Assembly: GCF_950295315.1 (NCBI RefSeq)
Contig: NC_080168.1
Coordinates: 66,163,254-66,227,253 of the forward strand
Reading direction: 5' to 3'
DNA: 64,000 nucleotides
Origin: Erinaceus europaeus
Taxonomy: Eukaryota; Chordata; Mammalia; Eulipotyphla; Erinaceidae
Part shown: positions 53,667-64,000 of the stretch, one piece after another
Layout of the letters: each line of letters starts with the position of its first letter
How positions within the stretch are numbered: position 1 is the stretch's first letter
Translations under genes and position numbers: made by a program
The notes under the pieces: model-generated
Told to the model about the DNA's origin: nothing
What the model saw: only the letters and a program-made list of their open reading frames with translations
Databases searched by the model: none

Positions 53667-54283
53667 TAAGCTCCAATGTAACATTTACAGGACAGACTCC
53701 CATCCCCTCCCCAAAATGGTTGAATATCTGGCTGTTCAATTCAGATCTGGGGGCTACAGCATCTCAAGTCAACAGGACCAGCATGCCCCAGCACGGAAAG
53801 CTTCCTGGTGAGAAACAAGATGATTACAAGCCTTCTGTAATCCAACATGAAACTTTCATTTCTTGAGGGGCTATATAAAAAGAATTCCATTTATAGCTGG
53901 AAGCTACAAAAGGATTAAGAAGATAGACAGTCCTAGGGCTGGAATTAGATGGGAATTTGAATTGCCCCCTGGGATAAATCAGGCATGTACACAGACTTGT
54001 TCCAAGCTGAACAGGAAAAAAACTAAAAATAAAGAAAGGTTCAGCTTCCTAAGAAAGAAGGCTTGGAGCAGGTTGTCATGGGCAAGGGTGAAGGCCCTTT
54101 GTTTGTGGAGATGTTTTCCTCAAACGTAAGGTGACTCAGAACTCACTAGACAGCACAGTTTATATCCTTGTTCTGAGGAAACGTGGGCTGAGGGCCAGGA
54201 AGTGGCATTTGGGGCTGCCCAGCCCTATAGTGCCCTTTGCTCAGGTGACCCAGCAGGGCAGCGTGGCCTCTTGGCATTCACTG
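53667..54283. other. Unassigned intron sequence right of the L1
   Basis: About 600 bp with no recognised repeat or frame. Confidence 0.5.
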
Positions 54284-54900
54284 GGCAGTGGCACACCTGG
54301 TTAAGTGTGTATCGTACTAAGTGGAAGGACCTGGGCTTATTCCCAGTTCCCCATCTTCAGAGGGGATGCTTCACAAGTGGTGAAGCAGATCTGCAGGTGT
54401 CTGTCTTCCTCTCTCCCTCCTCTCTCAATTTTTGAAAAATGGAAAAAAAAAATTGGTCCATAGGAGTGGTGGATTTACAGTGCCAACACAGAACCCTAGA
54501 GATAATCCTAGAGGCAAAAAAGAACGAAAGAAAACCTGGTGGTGGGGGGAGGACCAGGTTGTAGCACAGCGGGTTAAGTGCACATGGTGCGAAGCACAAG
54601 GATTGGCTCAAGGATCCAGGTTCGAGCCCCCGGCTCTCCACCTGCAGGGGAGTTGCTTCACAGGTGATGAAGCAGGTCTGCAGGGGTCTGTCTTTCTCTC
54701 CCCCTGTCTTCCCCTCCTCTCTCCATTTCTCTCTGTCCTATCCAACAATGACGACATCAATAATAACCACAACAATGATAAAACAACTAGGACAACAAAA
54801 GGGAAAAAAATAGCCTCCAGGAGCAGTGGATTTGTAGTGCAGATACCAATCCCAAGCAATAACCCTGGAGGCAAAATAAAATAAAATAAAATAAAATAAA
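54284..54900 (+). mobile_element. Two plus SINEs, the second ending in (AAAAT)n
   Basis: 54284-54530 hybrid copy and 54549-54875 long form, with AAAAT repeats at 54875-54900. Confidence 0.85.
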
Positions 54901-55788
54901 GGATGGAAGAAAGAAAGAAGGAAAGAGATCCTGGGGACCTGAGGAAGGAACTTGAGCCTCAGCAGGATGTGGAGAGCCAGCCCACTTCCTGCATGCTTTG
55001 GATCCCAGGAGGAGTCAGGAAGTTGGCTTCTGTCAGTGCAGCAGACAGGCTCTAGAACTCTTAGGACTCTAGAAGCCTGCCCGGTTTTGATCTCTGACAC
55101 TGACTGTGCCACAGCTGAGTAGTGCTTTGGCCTCTCTCTCTCTCCCTCTCATTAAGACATATTGAAAAATATAAAGAAATTTGGCTTCAGAAACCAAAAT
55201 CTCATCTTTCCAATGGGTAATTTATGGTGTCACTAACAGAATGAAAGCCAAAAATAAAGAAGAATTTAATATTGGCTGAAAAGATCACTCATCAGACAGT
55301 GTTCAATTCCATACCACATGGAAATACCACAAACCTGGGGAGCTCTGTATCTCATATTTCTCTCTCTCTCTCAAGGGGAAAAAAAAGTTGGACTGGGGTG
55401 ATAAAATCACACATGTGGACTAGACAAAGAACCAGTCTTGTTGAGCTACACTTAATCTTAAATGAAGAGCAGATGAACTCTTTCTAGGTCAGTGTGTGAA
55501 GATCTGAACAAGTTGTGTGGGCCTGGGAGATAGCCCCCTCCTTGAGGACCCCCCTCCTTTGCAAGCATGAGGCCCTGCTGGAGCTCTGGCACCATGGGTG
55601 ACTGGCCCTCTCCTGTCTCTCTATACCTTAAAAAAAAAAAACAAAAACCTGCTGTTGAAACAACTCACTTAGACAGTGTGTTTCTTTGACAGGTGTGTAA
55701 CTCAGGTTACACTGCATTGAATGAAGCTTTGGTACTGTCTGTTTCTCTCTCTCTCCCTGCCTCTATCATTAAAAAAAAAAAAAAGAAT
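54901..55788. other. Mostly unassigned intron sequence
   Basis: No gene recognised. Weak tRNA-like SINE resemblance near 55505-55640. Confidence 0.45.
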
Positions 55789-56230
55789 ACAGGGGCCAGT
55801 AGTGGTGCACCTGGTTGAATGCACATGATACAGTGCTCAAGGACCCAGGTTTGAGCCCCTGATCCCTACCTGTAGGGGGCAAGCTTCACCAGTAGTAAAG
55901 CAGGGCTGCAGGTGTCTCTCTGTCACGCTCCCTTTCTATCTCCCCCATTACTCTCCATTTCTGACCATCTCTATCCAATAAATAAACAAAGGTAATTAAA
56001 AAATTCTTAGGAAAAAAAAAGATCTCCACCTGCATGAGGTTGCTTCACAGGTGGTGAAGCAGGTCTTCCCCTCCGCTCTCCATTTCTCTCTGTCCTATCC
56101 AACAATGATGACAACAATAATAACTAAAACAAGGGCAACAAAATGGAAAAAAAAAATAGCCTCCAGGAGCAGTGGATTTGTAGTGCAGACCCTGAGCACC
56201 AGCAACAATAACCCTGGAGGCAGAAAAAAA
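55789..56230 (+). mobile_element. Two plus SINEs left of the DENND5B exon
   Basis: 55789-56006 second subfamily. 56024-56230 a long form missing its head. They end about 120 bp from the exon at 56352. Confidence 0.84.
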
Positions 56231-56351
56231 AAAGAAAGAAAACAGAAAGAAACTCAAGTGACCCCCAGGACACAGGCCCTCCCCCAGGAACAAGAGGCTC
56301 CCATCAGAGGGAAGAGATGGGAAGGCCAGGCAGCAGAAGGGGTGCATTTAC

Positions 56352-56795
56352 TTTGTCGAAGTTTTGCATCTGCTCGCGGTTGGTCAGCCAGGACTCCAGG
56401 TCCTGCGCTGTCTGGATGACAAAGGCCTCGTAATCAGAGAACATTTGTGTGAAGCGGTTGGCAAACACCTCCCGCAGCTGCACATTCAACCGGTGGTCCT
56501 GCAGCTCCCCCTCCTCACAGTGCGGCTTGGGGTCCCTGTCCTGGTCGCCCCGGGGTGGGGGTGCCGGCTCCATGTTGTCCACATTTGGGGCCACGTTACC
56601 ATTCTTCTTGTCACTGGCCAGGGCCTGGAGCTCTGGGGTGCTGTGCCCCCGGGGCCGGCAGCCCTCCGGAGAGAGGCCAAAGCAGAGAAGCACCTCTGAC
56701 AGCTCCTGGATGAAGTCTGCCTTGTGGGGGAACTGTGGGAACTCCTCGGGCAGCTCCACGGAGTGGTGGTCGATGTCCACAAAACACAGATTCGC
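56352..56795 (-). CDS. DENND5B: DENND5B coding exon, DENN linker and start of dDENN
   Basis: This exon is 444 bp, 148 codons, phase 0 at both ends. It begins ANLCFVDID, continues ELPEEFPQFPHKADFIQELS and ends ESWLTNREQMQNFDK. The acceptor is CCATAG and the donor GTAAAT. The start and the end (LNVQLREVFANRFTQMFSDY, then EAFVIQTAQDLESW) are strongly conserved in the DENND5 family. The middle, from about residue 45 to 95 of the exon, is rich in Pro, Arg and Asp and looks shorter than the homologous linker that I remember in DENND5A/B, by roughly 30 residues. The reading frame is kept, so this is a linker change rather than a broken exon. The middle is also GC-rich compared with neighbouring introns. 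Confidence 0.94.
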
Positions 56796-56954
56796 CTATG
56801 GGGCAGAGGGGGACATATGCACAGGGGTCAGGACACAGACATTATGCCCCTGGGGCTGAGCAGCCTCCCAAGCCCTCCCCTCCCTCCCTCCCTCCCTTCC
56901 TTCCTTCCTCCTTTTCTTCCTTTTTTCTCTTATTCACTCTCTCTTTTATGAGAG

Positions 56955-58275
56955 ACACCACAGCACTGCTTCACCATCCATGGAGCACAATGGAAACACT
57001 GTGTTGGAAGGGGCCAGGCAGTGACGCACCAGGTTAAGTGTACACAGTACAAAGCGCAAGGATCCCAGTTCAAGCTCCTGGCTCAATGTCTGTAGGGGGT
57101 CTCTCTCCCGCCCCCCCCCCCCCCAGGGCATTGAGAAACTCTGGTTTAGGGTGGTTCAGGGGATTGAATCTGGGACTTGGAGCCTCAGGCAAGAGTCTGA
57201 TTGTTTGGATAGGACAGAGAGAAATTGAGAGGGGAGGGGAAGTGGGGCCAGGTGGTGGTGCACCTGGTTAAGCACACACATTACAATGTACAAGGATACA
57301 GGTTCAAGCCCCTGGTCCCCATCTGCAATGGAAAAGCTTCACAAGCGGTGAAGCAGGGCTGCAGATATATCTCTTTCTCTTTCCCTCCTCTCTCAATTTA
57401 TCCTTGTCTCTATCTAATAATGTACAAAAATAAATTAAAAAAAAATTGTAGTCCTAAAAAAAATTACCTTCGAGGGCCTGGCAGTGGCACACTGGGTTAA
57501 GCACACCCATTACCATACTCAAGGACTTGGGTGGGAGCCCCCAGTTCCCACTGGTATGGGGGACACTTCACAAGTGGTTAAGCGGTGTTGCAAATGTCTG
57601 TTTGTTTGTTTGTTTATTTATTTTTCCTTTTGTTGCCATTTTTTTTATTGTTGTTGTAGTTATTATTGTTGTTATTGGATAGGACAGAGAGAAATGGAGA
57701 GAGGAGGGGAAGACAGAGAGGGGGAGAGAAAGATAGACACCTGCAGACCTGCTTCACCACTTGTGAAGCGACTCCCCTGCAGGTGAGGAGCCGGGGATTC
57801 GAACCGGGATCCTTCTGCCGGTCCTTGTGCTTTGCGCCACCTGCGCTTAACCCGCTGTGCTACTGCCTGACTCCCGCAAATGTCTTTTTATTCTCTCTCT
57901 CTCTCTCTCTATCTATCTACCCTCTCTCCTATCAATTTCTCTCTGTCCGATAAAATAGAACAAAAAGAAAGATGGAAAAAATGTCTGCTGGGAGTGGCTG
58001 AAGTTGTAGTCCTGACACCAAACCCCCATGATAACCCTGGTGGCAATAAAAACAAATAAGTTAAAATAAAGTAAAACAAGGTACCAGGTGGTGGCGCCCC
58101 TGGTTAAGCACACACATTACAAGGTACAAGGAACCAGGTTCAAGCCCTTGCTCCCTACCTGCAGGAAGATAGCTTCACAAATGGTGAAGCAGGGCTGCAG
58201 TTATCTCTCTGTCTATCTCCCCTCTCCCTCTCAATTTTCTCTGTCTCTATCCAATAATAAACAAAAAATACTTTA
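56955..58275. mobile_element. SINE block with a nested inverted copy
   Basis: 57010-57115 plus fragment. 57243-57451 plus. A plus copy at 57474-57598 continues at 57885-58060 and is split by a minus short form at about 57599-57873, flanked by GCAAATGTCT on both sides. 58080-58275 plus second subfamily. Confidence 0.83.
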
Positions 58276-58371
58276 AAAAGTAAATGAAGTAAAACAATAA
58301 AAAAATGACCAGACACCTCATATGCCTGAACAGTGCTTTGATCCCATCCTCTTTTTCCTTTTCTTTTTTTT

Positions 58372-59722
58372 AATTTTTAAAAATATTTATTTATTTCCTT
58401 TTACTGCCCTTGTTGTTTTATTGTTGTAGTTATTATTGTTGTTGTTAGTAATGTCATTGTTGCTGGATAAGGCAGAGAAAAATGGAGAGAGGAAGGGAAG
58501 ACAAAGAGGGGGAGAGAAAGACAGACACCTACAGACCTGCTTCACCGCCTGTAAAGTGACTCCCCTGCAGGTGGGGAGTCAGGGGCTTGAACTGGGATCC
58601 TTACACTGGTTCTTGCACTTTGTGACACGTGTGCTTAACCCGCTGCACTACTGCCCAACTCCCCTTTTTCTTGACATAAATAAATTTATTATTTTTTTTA
58701 AAGATTTGCTTATTCAAGAACTAGACAGGGGGTGGGAGGGTAAGGAACCAGAACATCACTCTGGTATGTGTGGTTGTGGGGGACAAGCTCACAGCTGTGA
58801 GTCCTTTGGCCTTTCACTTTAATACCTTCTAGGCCTCAAGCTGTTTTTATTTATTTTTTGCCTCTGGGGTTATCTTTGGGGCTTGGTGCCTGCACTACGA
58901 ATTCACTCTCCTGGTGGCCATCTTTTTTTTTTTTCTTTCCCATTGTTGTTGCTGCTGCTGTTATTGTCAGATAGAACAGAGAGAAATTGAGAGAGGAGGG
59001 GAAGACAGAGACAGGGAGAGAATGATAGACACCTGCAGACCTGCTTCACCACTCGTGAAGTGACTCCCCTGCAGGTGAGAAGCAGGGGGCTCAAACCAGG
59101 ATCCTTGCTTGTGTCTGTCCTTGTGCTTTGCACTGTGTGTGCTTAGTCTGTTTCACTACAACCCAGCACCCCACTTTATTTTTTAATGGGGGACTGAGAG
59201 AGGGAATGAAAGACAAAGAGATCAAAACAAGGCTCAGCTCTGGCTTTTGGATGTACCGGGGCTCAAACCTGGGGACTCAGGCATGCAAGTCCCGTGATGT
59301 CAAACTGAGCTATCTTCCTGGTCCAGGCATTATTATTATTATTATTGTTATTATTATTATTTGAATTTTTATTTCTTTGCCTCCAGGGTCATTGCTGGGG
59401 CTCAGTGCCTGCACCACGAATCCGCTGCTCCTGGAGGCCATTCCCCCCCCCCCATTAGTTGCCCTTGTTGTTTTATCGTTGTTGTGGCTATCATTATTGT
59501 TGCTATTGATGTCATTGCTATTGGAGAGGACAGAGAGAGATTGAGAGAGGAGGGTAAGGCAGAGAGGGGGAGAGAAAGACAGACATCTGTAGACCTGCTT
59601 CACTGCTTGTGAAGTGACCCCCCTGCAGGTGGGGAACTGGGGGCTCAAACCGGGATCCGTATGCCGGGGTCCTTGTGCTTTGTGCCATGTGCGCTTAACC
59701 CGCTGCACTATCACCTGCCCTC
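58372..59722 (-). mobile_element. Three minus SINEs and (ATT)n
   Basis: 58372-58663 short form, 58855-59172 long form, 59370-59722 long form. 59165-59320 resembles the third tRNA-like family. ATT repeats at 59329-59360. Confidence 0.84.
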
Positions 59723-59929
59723 CCCCATTATTATTTTGTGAGTGAACTTGGTGCAGGGGCTGGGGGTGGACCAGCAGCATCAACGCCCTCACTTGAAGGT
59801 GACAGCAGGTGAGGGCTCGAGCACGAGGCAGTCAGGGACTGTCCTGTCTCCTTGTCCCCTTGGTCTGCCTGGAGTGGCCTCAGCACAGTGAACACAGGAC
59901 ATGCAGCCGGGACAGGAAGCTCCTTTTCT

Positions 59930-60192
59930 TTTAATTTGTTTAATATTTATTTATTTCCCCCTTTTGTTGCCCTTGTTTTTTATTGTTGTTGTTGTTATTT
60001 ATGACATTGTTATGGAGAGAGGAGGGGAAGACAGAGAGGGGAAGAGAAAGATAGACACCTGCAGGCCTGCTTCACCGCCTGTGAAGTGACTTCCCTGTAG
60101 GTGGGGAGCCAGGGGCTCGAACTGGGATTCTTACTCCAGTCCTTGCACTTTGTGCCACCTGCGCTTAACCCGCTGCACTACTGCCGGACTCC
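59930..60192 (-). mobile_element. SINE with a long target duplication
   Basis: Minus short form flanked by the 17-bp duplication CAGGAAGCTCCTTTTCT (59913-59929, 60193-60209). A recent insertion. Confidence 0.93.
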
Positions 60193-60232
60193 CAGGAAGC
60201 TCCTTTTCTAAAACAAACAAAAACTCTAAGCA

Positions 60233-60512
60233 GGGAGTCGGGCAATAGCAGGTTAAGCTTACATGGTGCGAAGCGCAAGGACCGGAGTAAGGACCCCAGT
60301 TTGAGCCCCTAGCTTCCCACCTGCAGGGGGACGCTTCATAGGCAGCGAAGCAGGTCTGCAGGTGTCTGTTTTTCTCTCCCACTCTCTGTCTTCCCCTCCT
60401 CTCTCCATTTCTCTCTGTCCTATCCAACAATGACAACATCAATAACTACAACAATAAAAATAAAAACAAAGGCAACAAAAGACAATAAATAAATGAATAA
60501 ATATTTTTTAAA
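60233..60512 (+). mobile_element. SINE (short form)
   Basis: Head GGGAGTCGGGCAATAGCAGG with a small deletion, tail AATAAATGAATAAATATT. It lies head to head with the minus copy at 59930-60192. Confidence 0.9.
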
Positions 60513-60764
60513 AAACTAAACAAGCTCTGAAAAAGGTGGGTGATGCTGTGGCACCTCTCCTCACTCTCCCTTCCCCTCTCTCTCTCCATCTCTGTCTCTC
60601 TCTCTGATCCTCCCTCCCTGATATAAAAACAGTGAAAAATGCCAGCCAGGAGCAACAGTACCTCATGACACCCTGACAACAAGCAAAAGGAAAAAGACAT
60701 AAAGAACAAAATAACTGCAGTGGAGGCTCTGGGATGACGCACTGGGAAACAAAACAACAGCTAG

Positions 60765-61110
60765 ATGGTGAGTTCACCGTTTTCAGCCCATCTTGAATGG
60801 AGCTTGAAGGAATCGTGAAGTGAGATAAGTCAGAAACAGAAGGATGAATATGGGATGACCTCACTCATAGACAGAAGTTGAAAAACAAGATCAGAAGGGA
60901 AAACACTAAGCAGAACTTGGTGTATTACACCAAAGTAAGACTCTGTGGTAGGTTGGGGTGGGTTCAGGTCCTAGAGCATGATGGGAGAGGAGGCCTTAGT
61001 GGGGGTTGAATTGTTATGTGGAAAACTGAGAAATGTCACACATACAAACTATTGTATTTAATGTCAACTGTAAAACATTAATCCCCTCATAAATTAAAAA
61101 AAAAGAGAAA
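60765..61110 (+). mobile_element. L1 3' end fragment
   Basis: GGTGAGTTCACCGTTTTCAG, GATGAATATGGGATGAC and TGTATTACACCAAAGTAAG match the tail of the L1 at 50574-53652, ending in AAAAAAAAGAG. 5'-truncated, 3'-UTR type as in that element. Confidence 0.82.
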
Positions 61111-61495
61111 GAATAGGAGGAGGGTCGGCAAAATAGCTCAAGCTCATTTGGGTAGTGAGCTGCTTTACCATGTGTGTAACCCAGGTTCAAGCCCAGCTCT
61201 CAACGAATTAACACAAGTTTCAGTGCTATGGTCAAAAAAAAAAAAAAAAAAAAAAGCTGGGCTCAGATCCAGCATGCTTACAATCAAGACACAATGGGTG
61301 ACAGACACAGGGCAGAGACATAAGGATAAAATGACAGGCGTGTTCCTGTACTTCTGTGGGTGGATGTGGCTGTCCCCTCTCACATGTGTGTCCTGGTGGG
61401 GCCCTGTGCCGACAGGAGGGTTGGGCCATGCTGGGCCAGAGGTTCTGTGCTAGGAGGCCACAGTGCACAAACCAGGGTCCCACCCACCACCTTAC

Positions 61496-61683
61496 CTCCT
61501 GGGGCAACTCGAGCTTGGAGCGGTCGGTCCCCTCCTTGGACTGCAGGCCCATGAGGTAGGGGACGGGTGCGTCCAGGAAGTGCAGCAGTGAGGCGGGCAG
61601 GATGGGCACATACACGTGCTGCCACTGGAACGGGAATAGCAGTGTGGTGACACCCTCAGCCACTGTCATCAGGCGCTGGAAGT
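61496..61683 (-). CDS. DENND5B: DENND5B coding exon, central DENN (cDENN) core
   Basis: This 188-bp exon gives 62 full codons after a two-base split codon: [10 protein letters not shown], then [20 protein letters not shown], then [13 protein letters not shown], ending KLELPQE. The [14 protein letters not shown] and PVPYLMGL stretches are the conserved core of the central DENN domain, the Rab-binding GEF module. The acceptor on the coding strand reads CTGCAG and the donor GTAAG directly after the GAG codon. The exon ends in phase 0 and joins ANLCF of the next exon at 56795. It is the most upstream DENND5B exon visible; earlier exons must lie beyond 64000. Conservation is high with no frameshift or stop. 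I see no alternative interpretation. Confidence 0.95.
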
Positions 61684-62089
61684 CTGCAGGGAGGGCACAC
61701 TGTGAGTGGCCTCGGGGCAGGCCTGAACAACACCCTCCTTTGCTTGCACCTGCAGAGGACACCCCCCCACTCTGAACCATCCCACCCTCCAGCATGGGAA
61801 CACAGAGCTGTGGCCATGGGCACACCCATTGAGAGGGGGCATGAGACTGTACCCCAAGGCATGCAGTCTTGGAAAACTCATCCCCTTAACTAAGAGCCCT
61901 AACTGGTGTGACTCCCGAACACCCACCTTTCACCCCAGGCCTTCGGTGGGACTTGGCAAGAGTGGAGCATCAGCTGGTCACAGACCAGAGCAGAGAGCAC
62001 GCGTGCCACATGTGAGGCCCTGGGCCTGACCCCTGGTCCACATCTGACAATTTTTTTTAAAGATTTATTTATCTTTTAAAATTTACATT
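61684..62089. other. Intron sequence upstream of the first visible exon
   Basis: No gene or repeat recognised apart from a short SINE-like tail near 62050-62080. Confidence 0.5.
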
Positions 62090-62430
62090 TGAGGTCGGGT
62101 GGTAGCGCAGTGGGTTAAATGCATGTGGCGCAAAGCGCAAGGACCAGTGCAAGGATCCCAGTTTGAGGTCCCGGCTCCCCACCTGCGGGGGGGGGGTCGC
62201 TTCACAGGCAGTGAAGCAGGTCTGCAGGTGTCTATCTTTCTCTCCCCGTCTCTGTCTTCCCTCCTCTCTCGATTTCTCTCTGTCCTGTCCCACAACAACA
62301 ACAGCAATGACAATAATAATAATGACGACAACAACAAGGGCAGCAAAATAGGAAAAATAGCCTCTAGGAGCAGTGGATTTGTAGTGCAGGCACTGAGCCC
62401 CAGCAGTAACCCTGGAGAAAAAAAAAGATT
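62090..62430 (+). mobile_element. SINE (long form), left arm of an inverted pair
   Basis: Head GGTCGGGTGGTAGCGCAGTG, a G run at 62190-62196, 3' end CAGCAGTAACCCTGGAG. Confidence 0.9.
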
Positions 62431-62454
62431 AAATAAAACACATAAACACACACA

Positions 62455-62772
62455 TATATTGCCTCCAGGGTTATCGCTGGTGCTCAGTGCCTGCACCATG
62501 AATCCACTGCTCCTGGAGGCCATTTTTTCCCAATTTGTTGCCCTTGTTGCTGTTGTTATTGTTATTGTTGTCATTGTTGTTGGGTAGGACAGAGAAAAAT
62601 CAAGAGAGAAAGGGAAGACAGAGGGGGGAAGACACCTGCAGACCTGCTTTACCGCTTGTAAAGTGACCCCCCTGCAGGTGAGGAGCCAGGGGCTCGAATG
62701 GGGATCCCTGTACCGATTCCTACACTTCGCGCCATGTGCACTTAACCCACTACACTACCGCCTGACCCCCTA
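62455..62772 (-). mobile_element. SINE (long form), right arm of an inverted pair
   Basis: It starts with the inverted 3' end (GCCTCCAGGGTTATCGCTGG) and ends with the head CACTACCGCCTGACCCCC. It is tail to tail with 62090-62430, only 25 bp apart. Confidence 0.9.
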
Positions 62773-62799
62773 AATAAAACATATTTTAAGATAATGATA

Positions 62800-63590
62800 G
62801 GAGTAGGGGTCTATAGCATAATGGTTATGCAAAGAGTCTCTCCTGCCTGAGGCTCCAAAGTCCCAGATTCAATTCCCTGCACCACCATAAGCAAGATCTG
62901 AGAAGGGCTCTGATAAAATAAGTAAAATAAATAAATGGTAAAAATATAATGATACTAATAAAAAGCATTGATAAACCTAGTCTAATATGGACATCACCTA
63001 TGAGCAAGTGAATCCACAGAGGATGGAAAATCCACAGGAATACAGCACTTGAATCTGATTTGTGAAAAGTTTGACATGGGGTGACTTTTTAAAAAATTAC
63101 TCATGTTGGGGCCAGAAGATACCTCAGTTGGTAGGTGCACACCTTACCATGTGTGAGGCCTTGGCATTGAGGCCCAGCACCACACCGGAGCACCATGAGT
63201 AGTACTGGGGAAGCTCCATGGATGGCAGAACAGTACTATGGAGTTTGTCTCTCCCCTCCCCCCAGTCTGTCTTTATCTGAAATAAGAAAGGATTAAAAAA
63301 AAATTCTGGGAGGGGGTAAGGGAGGGCTGGGTAGTTGCACACCTGCCTGAGCACATGCTATCATGGGCAAGGACATGGTTTCAAGCCCCCACTCCCCACC
63401 TGCTGAGGAGAAGCTTCATGAGCAGTGATGCAGGTCTGCAACTGTTTCTGTGTCTCTCAATTTTTCTCTGTTCTATCAAATAAAAAAGAAAAAAAAAAAA
63501 GGAAAAATGACTACCTGGAGCGGTGGGTTCCTAGTGCTGGCACCGAGCCCCAGCGACAACCCTGGTGGCAATAACATAATCAGCTGGGGC
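62800..63590 (+). mobile_element. Three plus SINE-like copies
   Basis: 62800-62935 third tRNA-like family. 63105-63290 another family (GGGGCCAGAAGATACCTCAG). 63315-63580 second subfamily with a 3' extension. Confidence 0.78.
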
Positions 63591-63859
63591 ACAGTGGCAC
63601 TGTGTGTGTGTGAGGCCCTGGTGACACACACATAGGGCTCACAACAAACACTGAGCAAACTGATCATTCTCATGACTGTTGCCTACGTGGACAGTGGCTG
63701 TCTGGGTCACACTAGCTGTGTGAGGGGCCCATCATTCACCAAAAACCACTGGCAATAGACTGACAGGAGGCCTTTACTCCTGCAGGCACCAGGAAATAAA
63801 CTGAGGGCCTCGTGATGCTGGATCCCACTACTGAGTTTCCTCCCCAGGCTGGTGACTTG

Positions 63860-64000
63860 ATGCTTTTTAAAAAAATTTTATTTATTTTCCCTTTTGTTGC
63901 CCTTGTTGTTTAACATTGTTGTGGTTATTTATGTCATCGTTGTTGGATAGGACAGAGAGAAATGGAGAGAGGAGGGGAAGACAGAGAGAAGGAGAAAAAG
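63860..64000 (-). mobile_element. SINE cut by the window edge
   Basis: Inverted tail and body (TTTTCCCTTTTGTTGCCCTT, GGATAGGACAGAGAGAAATG). The head lies beyond 64000. Confidence 0.88.

Larger units (their letters stand above)
3367..61683 (-). other. DENND5B: DENND5B gene, internal part (8 coding exons and 7 introns)
   Basis: Eight minus-strand segments translate into consecutive pieces of a DENN-domain protein, each bounded by AG upstream and GT downstream, with exon phases that join without a break. The choice of DENND5B over the paralogue DENND5A rests on remembered paralogue-specific stretches such as [30 protein letters not shown] and HLIQFQDREEKQEHLAESP. DENND5 proteins are Rab guanine-nucleotide exchange factors or effectors (Rab39 and Rab6 reported for the family) with an N-terminal DENN module, two RUN domains and a PLAT domain. 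This window covers the late DENN module to the start of RUN1, roughly 490 residues. Intron lengths in transcript order are 4700, 8883, 10779, 19669, 2761, 8285 and 1770 bp. No exon is broken, so the gene looks functional. The promoter, first exons and 3' exons are outside the window. Confidence 0.93.

Overview
The window is intronic and exonic DNA from a eutherian mammal, most likely a hedgehog (Erinaceus or a close relative). The evidence is very dense tRNA-derived SINEs of a type I recall from the hedgehog genome, mammalian L1 elements, endogenous retroviruses, and one host gene whose exons match a vertebrate protein family. There are no bacterial-style operons, CRISPR arrays or rRNA/tRNA genes.

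Host gene. Eight coding exons of DENND5B lie on the minus strand between 3367 and 61683. All have canonical splice sites and compatible phases. In transcript order they are 61496-61683, 56352-56795, 47237-47468, 36307-36457, 16547-16637, 13654-13785, 5216-5368 and 3367-3445. They encode the later part of the DENN module and the start of the first RUN domain. The 5' exons lie beyond 64000 and the 3' exons below position 1.

Mobile DNA. Almost all intron sequence is repeats. (i) A nearly intact class II (betaretrovirus/IAP-like) provirus occupies 24820-32549 in the largest intron, antisense to the gene. Its two 449-bp LTRs differ at one base, it has a 6-bp target duplication, a tRNA-Lys-type primer site, a polypurine tract and open gag, pro and pol frames in successive -1 registers. 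There is no recognisable env; about 1.9 kb of non-coding sequence follows pol. (ii) An older class I (gammaretrovirus-like) element, 7397-13061, holds a decayed nucleocapsid knuckle and RT/RNase H remnant, two SINEs and a nested solo LTR. Its AT-rich interior is collinear with the post-pol region of the young class II provirus. (iii) Solo LTRs with perfect 6-bp duplications lie at 2333-2675, 8284-8611 and 44676-45044. (iv) A 5'-truncated L1 with a perfect 14-bp duplication spans 50574-53652, and several L1 3' ends of two distinct 3'-UTR types occur elsewhere. (v) Several dozen SINEs lie on both strands, often nested.

Best candidate for something undescribed: the env-less provirus. Its Gag starts with a membrane segment plus a perfect-heptad coiled coil instead of a myristoylated matrix, and its env position is filled by a non-coding domain shared with a class I element. 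All calls rest on reading the sequence; no database search was run.
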